Source of the DNA: Lepraria neglecta
Lineage: Eukaryota; Ascomycota; Lecanoromycetes; Lecanorales; Stereocaulaceae
DNA: 64,000 nt
Assembly (NCBI GenBank): GCA_033220425.1
Contig: CM065647.1
Location: 2,108,001-2,172,000, forward strand
Reading direction: 5' to 3'
The translations under genes were made by a program, and so were the position numbers. Shown here one piece after another: positions 34,665 through 43,697 of the stretch (the first letter of the stretch is position 1; every line of letters starts with the position of its first letter). The notes under the pieces were generated by a model. It was not told where the DNA came from and made no database searches. It worked only from the letters and a program-made list of their open reading frames with translations.

Positions 34665-35723
34665 ATGGCTGAACAAGCACCATCTAAACGATTGAAAATG
34701 ACCGGATCTGGCCCCCTAATCGGCACCCACAATGGCCACTTCCACGCCGACGAAGCCCTCGCGGTCTACATGCTCAAATCCCTGCCAACCTATAATCCCT
34801 CCTCCCTGATCCGCACCCGCGACCCGAATCTACTCTCAACATGTCATACCGTCGTCGATGTAGGAGGTGAATACCATCCCGCGCAAAATCGATATGATCA
34901 CCACCAGCGCACGTTTACAACGACCTTCCCTTCGAGGCCTACTAAATTATCTTCTGCGGGACTGGTGTATTTGCATTTTGGGAAGCCAATAATTGCGCTA
35001 CAGACGGGCTTAGACGAAGGGGGCCAGGAGGTGGATATCCTGTGGAAGAAAGTCTATGAGGAGTTTATTGAGGCGTTGGATGCGCATGATAATGGTATCT
35101 CCGCCTACGATCCCTCGGAGACGAAAAATATTAAAAAGCGCTTCGACGATAGAGGTATTGGGCTTGGTAGTCTTGTTGGAGATTTGAACAACAATTTCGA
35201 CGATGACAAGGGTATGACGCCTGACCAGACGCAGGAGGCTGAGGATCAGCGATTCTTGACGGCTAGTTCGCTGATGGGGACGACGTTTCTGAGGAAATTG
35301 CAATATTATCACCGCGCATGGCTGCCTGCGAGGACGTTGGTGCATCAGACTTATGATGCGAGGAAGGAGTATGATGAGAAGGGGAGAATTATGGTGTTCT
35401 CCAAGAGTTGCCCGTGGAAAGATCACCTCTACACCCTCGAATCAGAGCATCCGGATGAGGAGAAGGTGCTGTTCGTGCTCTATCCTGAGAGCGAGCATGA
35501 GGGCTCAAAGTGGCGTATACAGGCTGTGAGTATGAGCAAAGACAGCTTTGAGAACAGGCAAGGACTTCCGGAGGCATGGAGGGGTGTACGGGATGACCAG
35601 TTGAGCGAGGTTAGCGGGATAGAAGGGTGTATCTTTGCTCATGCGAGCGGATTTATTGGAGGGAACAAGACGAAGGAGGGTGCGCTGGAGATGGCAAGGA
35701 GATCTATTGAGATGCGAAAGTGA
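34665..35723 (+). CDS. MYG1: MYG1/GAMM1 family DHH-type exonuclease
   Basis: Myg1 is a 3'-5' RNA exonuclease of the DHH superfamily found in nucleus and mitochondria. Single exon, 352 residues. Metal-binding motifs are IGTHNGHFHADEALAV, a DVGGEYHP segment, and RYDHHQRTF with the DHH triad. The C-terminus has FAHASGFIGGNKTKEGALEM, typical of the family. ATG 34665 has the better context (aaaATGG); an in-frame ATG at 34644 would add MWRPILK, which could aid mitochondrial targeting, so two isoforms are possible. Convergent with IGO1. Confidence 0.94.
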   Translation: MAEQAPSKRLKMTGSGPLIGTHNGHFHADEALAVYMLKSLPTYNPSSLIRTRDPNLLSTCHTVVDVGGEYHPAQNRYDHHQRTFTTTFPSRPTKLSSAGLVYLHFGKPIIALQTGLDEGGQEVDILWKKVYEEFIEALDAHDNGISAYDPSETKNIKKRFDDRGIGLGSLVGDLNNNFDDDKGMTPDQTQEAEDQRFLTASSLMGTTFLRKLQYYHRAWLPARTLVHQTYDARKEYDEKGRIMVFSKSCPWKDHLYTLESEHPDEEKVLFVLYPESEHEGSKWRIQAVSMSKDSFENRQGLPEAWRGVRDDQLSEVSGIEGCIFAHASGFIGGNKTKEGALEMARRSIEMRK

Positions 35724-36083
35724 TAGACAGCCATTGCCTCAAAGGCAAATACATAGCAAGGCGTTGTATCACAGAAAAGCTTCGGGTGTCTAAAGACCTG
35801 TTTGAGGAATGCAGGTTGAATATTCAATCATTGCATGTCAATAGCTCAATTCTGCCAATTGGCTCCAAGTCTAGAGCCTCTTTTTAAGGTAGCCGCCATC
35901 TTTGAGTGTATCCCGCAAACACCTTGAACGCCACGAACACCTGGTCGTTCTCTTTTACCTCGTTACAAAGCCATCGTAGGGACAGTACAGCTCGTACAAT
36001 CGTAATCGTTCACGTATTGAAAACGGTCCTGGCCGGTACTCATCCACGATCTGATGATCCTCATTGCAAGACGTTTCCATCAC
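35724..36083. other. Convergent 3' intergenic region (MYG1 / IGO1)
   Basis: 360 bp between stops; no gene seen. Confidence 0.4.
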
Positions 36084-36660
36084 TCAGTTCTGCCACCGGA
36101 TAGGGATGCCCTCCTTCGCTGGCGGGCTAGCCACCTTGTCTTTGTCTGGGCTCTTCGGGCTATTGACTGGGCTAATCACACTGGGCTCATCTGCGCTTGT
36201 CTCCCGATGCAAGAAGCTGCTCTCCTTCACCGGGCTGCCACTGGAGCCACCTGGAAGAGAACCACCATTGGCAGTGCTGCCGTTGCCGTTACCACCGCTC
36301 AGCGGACCTGGGGAAGTCAAGTGTGGGATGTTTTCTGGGAGAGGGTGTTGAGAGCCAACGGAGGTGACACCGCCTTCGGAAGCTTTTCCAGCTTTAGTGA
36401 GGGCGTAGTCGCCTGAGTCGAAGTATTTGCGCTCCTGTGGCAGCATAAGTCTTAACGGTCGAACGAGAGCATGGAGTGGTAAAGGCTGACTTTGAGCTTG
36501 TTCTGGAGAAGGTCTTTCTTGTTGGGGACCTTACCGTAGAGGCGGAAGAGCTTTTGCTCCTCCTCGTTGAGGGACTGGCTGGTGTGTTAGCGAGTGTCTC
36601 GAGCTCGGACCATGTGTTACCCACGCTGATGTCGACTTTGTTCTTCTGGTGAGGGTTCAT
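36084..36660 (-). CDS. IGO1: Endosulfine/ARPP-19 family protein Igo1
   Basis: Once phosphorylated by Rim15/Greatwall kinase, endosulfines inhibit PP2A-B55 and promote quiescence and entry into mitosis. Exons 36660-36625, 36574-36491 and 36434-36084 give 156 residues. The core reads SLNEEEQKLFRLYGKVPNKK, then KERKYFDSGDYALTKAGKA, where the Ser in FDSGDY is the kinase target. The rest is Ser/Pro/Gly-rich. Without the 50-nt first intron a misleading frame (WSELETLANTP) appears to be coding. The first exon holds only 12 codons (MNPHQKNKVDIS). Confidence 0.93.
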
Positions 36661-37398
36661 GGTGAAGGAGAGAGCTTTAGTGGGGTATCAGAGCAATTTG
36701 AGCTGCTCAAAGTTGGCAGAGATTGGAACAATGGGCTCAGGTAGGCAGTCGACGTTTTGGTTTGTGGTTGTTGCGAGGAAGGTGTAAAGTTGGATTGAAG
36801 AGGATCGAGAGCAGCTTATTGGTGGGAGGGTACTGATAGCTTGTGTCACTAGGAGGAGGAGCACTGATGATCAGGTATATGGCGTAACCAATCACCTCCG
36901 CGCTTGGTATGTTGAACAGCGAGCGAAGATAGACAAAGGGTCACGAGGCCAATTGTCTCAAGGCGGCTAGGTGTGATACTAAGGTCAACCAACAGGCAGA
37001 GAGATCTGAACTTAGTGATGATACAGGTCAAGAGCGAAGCAATAGTATCGCTGGTTAGTAGAAGTAGAAGATCAGGATGTGGGGAGAAAGGTAGAATGAA
37101 TATTCCTTGAAGAGATCGGCGTCTGAGTAGCTTTAGCCGACTTAGCCTTCACTAGCAGCGGGATGCTTCCCAACCATTGGCCGGGGAAGCCACAACCAGG
37201 TCACAGGTTAGCCGCCTGCATGAGCTTCTGTCGTCCGCATATCAGATTCATACTGTGCGCCGAACTTGCATATAACTTTACTTTCTTACCACATGCCATT
37301 GGACTTTGAGGCCTGTTTAGCAAGATAGCAACAGCTTGAGGCATTGACGATCACTAGAATCATCGGATAGTTGCACCACAGTTTTTGGTCAGATTGGA
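36661..37398. promoter_or_regulatory. Divergent promoter region IGO1 / SFM1
   Basis: 738 bp without a supported frame; the IGO1 side (36661-37100) is rich in GA/GT and probably holds a long 5' leader. Confidence 0.4.
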
Positions 37399-38270
37399 AT
37401 GCACTTTGGCGGCATGGACAAGATTGGGAGTGATGAGGCGCAAACTTACGTCGTCGAGCATTTGGATCCCGAACTCGGGCCTTGGTCAGCACTCGAGTAT
37501 CAAGCAATCGCCCAGGATTCTGCAAGCGCTGGAGTCAATTTCTGTCTGTCATCTGTTTCACGAGAGCTAGAATTGCCGTCAGAGCTTCGAGCAATCAGCA
37601 ATCTTGTGATTGAGCATCAGAGTGTAGAGGATATTTTCAAAGATGATAAGGACAGAGTATGCTTGCTCGACCCCGCTGCCAAGACAGAGTTGAATCCTGA
37701 TGATGCGGCAAAATTTGATGTCTTCCTGTTTGGCGGTATCCTAGGTAGGGGACTGGGCTAAATCATTGAGACATCAAACTGACTGTTTCGAATAGGAGAT
37801 GATCCACCTCGAGGTGAGCCCCGCAATCTTAGTTTTCGTCTCTGAATTGGGCTAATCACTGGATAGACAGAACATCGGAGCTGCGAAAGAAGGGCTTCAA
37901 CGGTAGAAGACTCGGACCAGTGCAGATGACAACAGATACTGCAGTGCGGGTCACGAGGATGGTGGTTCAGCAGAAAGGTAATTGATGATGCATTTCATTT
38001 GCTCGATAGGAAGCTGAGTTTTTAGTGCCTTTAGATCAAATCCCATACGTCGATTACCCCGAGCTGCCAATAGATGAGCATGAAAGCACAGAAATGCCTT
38101 TCCGTTACGTAAAGGACGCAGACGGACTGCCTGTCATGCCCAAGGTAATGAAAAGCCCGAGCGATTTCCTTGATAGTATCTCTCAGGATGCACTGACAGA
38201 TCGACTGTTGCAGGGAATGATTGATTTAATCAAGAAAGATTCCGAGAAAGGTTTTGGAGACCTGCTCTGA
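37399..38270 (+). CDS. SFM1: SPOUT-family protein arginine methyltransferase Sfm1
   Basis: Sfm1 methylates an arginine of ribosomal protein Rps3 in yeast. Exons 37399-37744, 37796-37813, 37867-37977 and 38026-38270 give 239 residues; exon 2 is only 18 nt. The family start is TYVVEHLDPELGPWSALEY. The SAM-binding knot is visible as KFDVFLFGGILGDDPPRDRT, whose glycine loop is assembled from three exons, followed by RRLGPVQMTTDTAVRVTRMV and IPYVDYPEL. Start could be 37399 or 37414 (MDKIGSDEAQTYV). Confidence 0.92.
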
Positions 38271-38525
38271 GCGATCGTTGAGTCTCTGAATAGGGTCTTG
38301 CAAGGAACATTCTTGCTCCCGGTCTATCTCGAGCTGCATGAGCGTGGAAGTATTATGGGAAGGGCTGATCCCATACCTCGAAATTCCATCAGTGATCCTT
38401 GCCAATCTGCCTGACTTGAAGCATGCTCTACTAGAGCCCTATTGCTACCTTTCGGCCATAACGCTCTCCCTCTATAAATGGATTGGAATTGGTGTTAGAA
38501 CAGTGAAATTCCAGGCTCTTTTGTG

Positions 38526-39196
38526 TTACTTCGGCACGTTGCTCTGTGCTTTTTGCTGTCCTTCGTAGAGTCCAGTATAGTATCCTGCATAGTACCAGGA
38601 CATCATGAGATTCTTGAGCGCTTCATCCTGGACTATAGAACTGTCAGTATATTCACCACTGCGAGATACATACAGAAATCCTCACCGCCGCCAACGACAG
38701 CGTTAGGCATTCCTAGATTCTCTTGCTGTTGATTTGCATGGTCTGCCCGCAGTGGATGTGCGTGGGAGCTCGATCTTTCCTGGGAACGTATCAGCGAGCT
38801 CCCGCAAAGGAGGCTCCAGTTTTGCATACATGGATCTTTTCCGTCGAGCCACCATTGGTGTATGACTGGGCATTTTCAGGCTCCTCCTCGAGCTCTCCAT
38901 CTTCTAGCTCTTCTGACATGACACCGTCGGTCTGCGCTAATGCCTCCCCTTTGGCTGTTGTATGCTCATTCAGCGCTGCGTCTTGTGTCCCAGCTTCAAC
39001 ATCTTTGATCACATCTTCCACCCGTTCGCCACGCGCGTGAATGCTATGATAGAGCTGTTTTGAGTTAGTATATGGAATTTCTGAGCGGAATGCTGTAGCT
39101 TACCTTGTATTCTGCGAGAGCATCATCCCATGACTGCACTAAAGAGGAGTCGTCCCATATCTCTGCGTGAGAAAGCTTCTTCCTCTTTTGTCCCAT
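38526..39196 (-). CDS. SMN1: Survival motor neuron (SMN) homologue
   Basis: Core of the complex that loads Sm rings onto spliceosomal snRNAs. Exons 39196-39104, 39054-38830, 38779-38686 and 38632-38526 give 172 residues. The N-terminus MGQKRKKLSHAEIWDDSSLV followed by QSWDDALAEYKLYHSI is the Gemin2-binding helix. A long acidic linker (ELEDGELEEE) replaces the Tudor domain, which is absent, as in fission yeast Smn1. The last exon holds the YG-box SWYYAGYYTGLYEG used for self-association. Intron sizes are about 50 nt and all four junctions keep frame (519 nt). Confidence 0.88.
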
Positions 39197-39473
39197 CTTT
39201 GACTTGAAAAGTCGTGAACTCGAGAGCTTCTAGGGTTGCTCTAGAAGGTTTAGCCGGAGACAAACGTCACTACCGCGGAACAGCTTGTACCCGAGCCCAG
39301 CCACAATAACTCCCGTCACGCTTTCCATCCCTCGCATCCATCATACACATTACGCACTGTCAACACGGACACCTCGCATTGTCAAATATTCACCATCTCT
39401 ACATCTACAATTTACTGCAATTCAACTTCGTCATTCATACGCGTCAATTCAAGGCTCAGTGCCACACGCGACA
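39197..39473. promoter_or_regulatory. Short divergent promoter SMN1 / NOP15
   Basis: 277 bp between start codons of two RNP-assembly genes. The NOP15 side ends in a C/A/T-rich leader (about 39290-39470). No defined site recognised. Confidence 0.5.
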
Positions 39474-42011
39474 ATGCCGAAGGCAAAGGTACCCAAGAAC
39501 TTGGTCGTCGATGGCACAGACAAGCTCGCCGCGAAAGCCAAACCCAGCGACAAGCATGAGAAGCCCGATCTCAACATCGAAGATGCTACCGTAGCCTCTC
39601 CACGACCTTCGCGCAAACGCGCTGGCGACTACTTCGACTTCGATGGAGAAGGCTCTGGCGCCGAAGAATCAAGCAAGCCGGCTGAGACGAAGGCCGCACC
39701 GCCAAAGAAGAAGGCCAAGACCGCGGGAGCCGGTGAAGGCGCAAAGAAGCAAAGAAAGGCCAGAGCTGCCAAAGATGACGCGTCTGCTAAGCCCGCAACG
39801 AAGGGAACGAAAGAAAAGAAGCCAAAGGCTGCCAAAGACGATGCTGCCCCAAAGAAAGAGAAGGCGGAGCCGAAGTCGAAGTCTAAGAAGTCCACAGCGG
39901 CTGCTGCGAAAGACACCGTCGCGGACGCGGCCTCGGCCGTTGCTCCTGGCTTAGCCATGGATGAAGAACCATTTGAGAAGCTTGTTGGATCTGACAAGGG
40001 CAAGGAGCCGGCGAGTACGAAAGCTAGGAAGCCCAAAGCTCCAATAACAACGGAGAAGGGCGCCAAAGCTGCAGACGCAGTGACGAACAGAGCCAAAGGC
40101 GCTGCTGAAAAGACTAAGAAAGCCGCAAAGAGCAAGGCGCCAACAAAAGAGACAGCTGCCGAGGTTGCAGACGAAGTGACAATGGAAGTCAAAGGCGCTG
40201 TTGAAAAGACTAAGAAAGCTACGAAGAGCAAAGCACCAACAACAGATACAGCTGCCGAGGCTGCCGATGCCGTGACGAAGGAGGGTAAAGTCACCGCTGC
40301 GAGGGCTAAGAAAGCTGCAAAGAGCAAGGCACCAACAACAGAGACAGCTGCTGAAGTTGCAGATGCGGTGACCAAGGAGGCTAAAGGCGCGGTTGAAAAG
40401 ACGAAGAAGGCCGCGAAAGCCAAAGCGCCAAAAGCAACAGAGCCAGCTGCTCAAGTTGCCGATGCAGTGACCAAGGAGGCTAAAGCCGGCGCTGAGAAGG
40501 CTAAGAAAGCTGTGAAGAGCAAGGTGCCGACCGCAGAGACAGCTAATGACGCTGTAGAGAGCGTGAAGAAGGGTGCTAAGGACACAGCTGACAAGGTAAC
40601 GAAGAGTGCGAAAGCTAAAGCTCCAACGACTGAGGCAGCTACCGAAGCCGCCGACGGCGCGAAGAAGCAGATTAAAGCGGGTGCTGAGAAAGCGAAGAAA
40701 GCTACAAAGCCAAAGGATGATACAAAGGCTGAACCTTTCAAATCCAAGAAGCGCAAATCTTCCAGTGGAGATGCTGAGACAGTGAAGGCTGACACCCTCG
40801 ATCAGCTTTCGGAGCACGCCGAAGAATCCGCAACAAAGAAGCAGAAGACAGAGAAGTCCAAGACCCTTGGAGATGCCGTGGGAGACCTGATCGCAAGCGC
40901 AGCTGAGAGTGCCACCGCAGCGAGAGCTTCCCTCGGAGGCTTCGCTAGCAGCCTGCTGGGAGGAGCGTCCGATGCAGCAGAGACTGCCGGCGAGACAGCG
41001 AAGTCTGGAGCAAAGAAGGCCAAGGGTAAGGGCAAAGCCATTGCGTCGAACGTCGCTGAATCATCCGCGAAGGCAGCACCACCTGAAGATACCGCAGACG
41101 GCGACGAAGAGGACTCGGACGACGAGCCAGACGACCATACCGCCGCCCTCCTCGCGGGCTTCGAGAGCGATGGCGACGATGTCCACCCCTCAGGCCCCGG
41201 CTTCCAGGAAGGCCAAAAGCTCCCCGAGCTACCCCACGACAAAGAGACCACCAAGAAGCTCAAGGGTATCAAAGAAGATATAAACGAGGGTCCGGGTGTC
41301 GTTTACGTCGGCCGCATCCCCCACGGCTTCTTCGAGCACGAAATGCGCCAATACTTCTCTCAATTCGGCGATATCAACCGCCTTCGCCTGTCACGCAACA
41401 AGAAGACTGGCGCCTCTAGACACTGGGCACTGATTGAATTCAAGTCTGCTGGCGTTGCAAACATTGTCGCTGGGACGATGGACAATTATCTCATGTTCGG
41501 TCATATCTTGAAGTGCAAGGTTGTGGAGAAGGCGCAATTGCATGAGGACGTCTGGAAGGGTGCTGACAAGCGCTTCAAGAAGGTGCCGTGGAACAAAATG
41601 GAGAGCAGGAAGCATGATATGCCTGTCGGGAGAGACCACTGGGAGGGCAGAGTCGAGAATGAAAAGAAGCGAAGGGAGTCTAAGAAGGAGAAATTGAAGG
41701 AGATCGGGTACGAATTTACAGGAGGAGCACTGAAGGGCGTTGACAGTGTGCCAGTCAAGGCGAAGAAAATTGCAGATGGAGAGGTCGAGGAGGAGAAGTC
41801 TCTGGTCACTGCTGGGGGTGAAGAAGGACAGGGACCGGTCATCGTCAGCGAGGAGGTCAAGACTAAGAAGACGAAGAAGAGTGCTAAGGGTGATGTGGAG
41901 GAGACTACTACGACTGTGGCGAAGAAAACTAAGAGAGCTCTGGATGCAGGCGGGGAGGCTGCAGGGTCTGCTACGAAGAAGGCGAAGAAGGTAACAAGGG
42001 CATCGGCCTGA
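39474..42011 (+). CDS. NOP15: Nop15-like nucleolar RRM protein with lysine/alanine-rich repeats
   Basis: Nop15 (human NIFK) is a pre-60S assembly factor. One exon, 845 residues; start 39474 (MPKAKVPKNLVVDGTDKL) is the first ATG of the protein-like part. The C-terminal third has the RRM at about residues 608-685 with VYVGRIPHGFFEHEMRQYF (RNP2) and RHWALIEFKSAG (RNP1), then the Nop15 tail KRFKKVPWNKMESRKHD. The N-terminal 600 residues are K/A/E-rich and include about seven tandem copies of a 32-residue unit (residues ~200-417), followed by acidic patches (DGDEEDSDDEPDD). Fungal Nop15 is usually near 200-400 residues, so the extension is large. Long minus-strand frames here are shadows of the codon bias. 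Confidence 0.88.
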   Translation: MPKAKVPKNLVVDGTDKLAAKAKPSDKHEKPDLNIEDATVASPRPSRKRAGDYFDFDGEGSGAEESSKPAETKAAPPKKKAKTAGAGEGAKKQRKARAAKDDASAKPATKGTKEKKPKAAKDDAAPKKEKAEPKSKSKKSTAAAAKDTVADAASAVAPGLAMDEEPFEKLVGSDKGKEPASTKARKPKAPITTEKGAKAADAVTNRAKGAAEKTKKAAKSKAPTKETAAEVADEVTMEVKGAVEKTKKATKSKAPTTDTAAEAADAVTKEGKVTAARAKKAAKSKAPTTETAAEVADAVTKEAKGAVEKTKKAAKAKAPKATEPAAQVADAVTKEAKAGAEKAKKAVKSKVPTAETANDAVESVKKGAKDTADKVTKSAKAKAPTTEAATEAADGAKKQIKAGAEKAKKATKPKDDTKAEPFKSKKRKSSSGDAETVKADTLDQLSEHAEESATKKQKTEKSKTLGDAVGDLIASAAESATAARASLGGFASSLLGGASDAAETAGETAKSGAKKAKGKGKAIASNVAESSAKAAPPEDTADGDEEDSDDEPDDHTAALLAGFESDGDDVHPSGPGFQEGQKLPELPHDKETTKKLKGIKEDINEGPGVVYVGRIPHGFFEHEMRQYFSQFGDINRLRLSRNKKTGASRHWALIEFKSAGVANIVAGTMDNYLMFGHILKCKVVEKAQLHEDVWKGADKRFKKVPWNKMESRKHDMPVGRDHWEGRVENEKKRRESKKEKLKEIGYEFTGGALKGVDSVPVKAKKIADGEVEEEKSLVTAGGEEGQGPVIVSEEVKTKKTKKSAKGDVEETTTTVAKKTKRALDAGGEAAGSATKKAKKVTRASA
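40071..40730 (+). repeat. Seven tandem ~96-bp coding repeats within NOP15
   Basis: Unit starts lie at 40071, 40167, 40263, 40359, 40458, about 40548 and 40650; the first four are exactly 96 bp apart, later ones 90-102. The consensus is ADAVTKEAKGAVEKTKKAAK followed by SKAPTTETAAEV. The pattern of small, Lys and Glu residues resembles LEA group 3 repeats and predicts a long amphipathic helix. Later copies are more diverged, so the first four are the youngest. Confidence 0.85.
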
Positions 42012-42174
42012 AAGTAGGTATTTACTTGTGCGAATGTGCTTGATCAGCCTGAACATGACCAGCAAGCCTGGACACCATGTTTGATGATAGCAAGTAATAC
42101 TGTTAGCAAAAAAATGGCGTTCGGTTCTCAATATATAAGATAGCTGGCATAAATCAACTGTCTATCTCTAGACA

Positions 42175-43143
42175 TTATGTCCCTAGCTCTTCAAGTGCTT
42201 CTATCCCTCTGGACATGATTAACCTCCGATTCTTCTCCCACTGAATCCACGCCATTCCCTGCAACAAACAATCTGCCAGATCATCCAACTTCCCAATCTC
42301 AACCGTTCCCTCCTCCTTAACCTTCGCCCTCTTCCCAGCCCTCCTCTTCCACAAATACCCCTCCCCCATCTCTCTCGCCTGCCCTTCCAACCCAAAACCC
42401 CTCTCCTCATCCCCCTCCTCCAACCACCTCCACACAACCGCAATCTTCGCCCCCTTCGTCTTCTCGCTCTTACTCCCTCTCCCCTCCTCCTCCACCCCTT
42501 GCTTCTCCCCCAGCCAAAACTTTGCCACTTTAGCAGGCGCAACGGGATGCACGCTCCCTTTCCATTGTCCACTTTCAGAGAAGGACTTTAGCACGGCGTA
42601 GATCATGGCTTCAAACATGTTGACGCGGAGCGTCCATTCTTGGACTGCGGAACCGCCCATTGAGCGGAAGCGTTGGCGTTCTATTAGGATGTGTGTTGGG
42701 CTGCTTTTAAGGAGAGAGGTGACTAGGTTGTAGGCGTGTTGGGAATATGTTGCTGGATCGAAGGCCTCCTTTACCGCGGTTTTGGGCTCTTCAGGAACCT
42801 TCGAAGTAGCTGTCTTCTTTGAGATTTCAATGCGCGTCCATTCTGTGATTTTGGGGGCTTCAATGGCTGTTTCGTTGGCAGATTCGGCTGCTGTTTTGGT
42901 CTGGGGCTTAACGAGCCGGCAGTACGCGAGGTTCCGAATACCCATGTCGATGCTGACAATATTGTATGGCCTTTTCAAGATATCTGTGTATTTTTCATGA
43001 CTGAAGTACCCTCTGGGCAGGTGCTCAAGGAGCTGGGAAGTCAAGATAGGCTTGGTGCCGCTGGAGTTGATGCCAACGGCTGTTGCGAGGGCTTTGAGCT
43101 GAGAACTCTTGCACGCGCTGAGCCATGAGAGCTTTGACGCCAT
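42175..43143 (-). CDS. CCE1: Mitochondrial Holliday-junction resolvase Cce1/Ydc2
   Basis: RNase H-fold endonuclease that cuts four-way junctions and aids mitochondrial DNA segregation. One exon, 322 residues. A SAP-like N-terminal helix pair (LSWLSACKSSQLKALATAVG) binds DNA. Catalytic acidic residues sit in NIVSIDMGIRNLAYC, ILIERQRFRSMGG and the C-terminal LDDLADCLLQGMAW. A K/E-rich insert (residues ~225-300) is longer than in yeast. The ATG at 43143 is used; the in-frame stretch upstream begins with TTG. Confidence 0.92.
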   Translation of the reverse strand: MASKLSWLSACKSSQLKALATAVGINSSGTKPILTSQLLEHLPRGYFSHEKYTDILKRPYNIVSIDMGIRNLAYCRLVKPQTKTAAESANETAIEAPKITEWTRIEISKKTATSKVPEEPKTAVKEAFDPATYSQHAYNLVTSLLKSSPTHILIERQRFRSMGGSAVQEWTLRVNMFEAMIYAVLKSFSESGQWKGSVHPVAPAKVAKFWLGEKQGVEEEGRGSKSEKTKGAKIAVVWRWLEEGDEERGFGLEGQAREMGEGYLWKRRAGKRAKVKEEGTVEIGKLDDLADCLLQGMAWIQWEKNRRLIMSRGIEALEELGT

Positions 43144-43697
43144 CCATGATGCGGAGTGAGACGGCAAGGATTGTCTTTTGGACGGTATTCCCGAGGTTAT
43201 TGAAAGGGTTTTGAAAAGTAAACACCGGGAAATGGCCGAGTGGATATGGCGCTGGGTCCCCCCAATGTTTAGGGTTAGGGTTTATCGCTGCCAAGGCTAT
43301 GGCACTAAAGTCCGAGCAGCCTCAGCCTCATCCAGGCTTCCGCTTCGACATTTACCTTCCTGGAGTCACCAGATTTGTTTGCAATAAGACCTTCAATTAG
43401 CAAACCTCTAGTGAAGGCCTGAGTCACATCGACCTCGCACTGGTGCTTTACTATCTAGGGATATTAGTCTCGAAAACGTGCTCGGCTTCGTCAGGGCCAT
43501 TCTAGAGCGTACCTCTAAGACTCGCATTACGAGAACTACCCACTAGGTTTGACAGCTTCAAGACCACTTGTGGTGTTTTTGGTTTAGAGGCAGTGTCCAA
43601 GTGTCATCGTGAGAGAGCGACTGCGGCCGAGTCAACCCGATTTGAAAAAACCGAGTCTTAATTTTAGAATATCTGCCCTTCTTCTCTCTCCCATCTC
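43144..43697. promoter_or_regulatory. CCE1 upstream region with telomere-like TTAGGG box
   Basis: A tandem telomeric motif (tttagggttagggttta, 43268-43284) lies about 125 bp upstream of the CCE1 start. In fungi such boxes are bound by Tbf1-like factors at some promoters; use here is inferred. The rest, up to the F-box pseudogene, shows no gene. Confidence 0.4.

Noticed and set aside
36575-36624. Apparent frameshift in the endosulfine gene after its first codons
   Set aside because: A 50-nt intron restores MNPHQKNKVDIS to SLNEEEQKLF; the in-between reading (TWSELETLANTP) is intronic.
38780-38829. Apparent stop in the middle of the SMN homologue
   Set aside because: A 50-nt intron (gtatgc to ttcccag) removes it and the YG-box stays in frame.
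39285-39473. N-terminal extension of NOP15 from 39285
   Set aside because: It runs through a C/A/T-rich leader and does not look like protein; ATG 39474 opens the Lys-rich protein.
39629-41272. Long minus-strand open frames opposite NOP15
   Set aside because: They mirror the Lys/Ala codon bias of the repeats and give monotonous Ala/Phe/Ser or Cys/Leu strings without motifs.
42175-43167. Upstream start of CCE1 at 43167
   Set aside because: That codon is TTG; the first in-frame ATG is 43143.
43238-43310. tRNA-like A-box (tggccgagtgg) near 43233
   Set aside because: No B-box and no acceptor-stem pairing follow, so it is not a tRNA gene.
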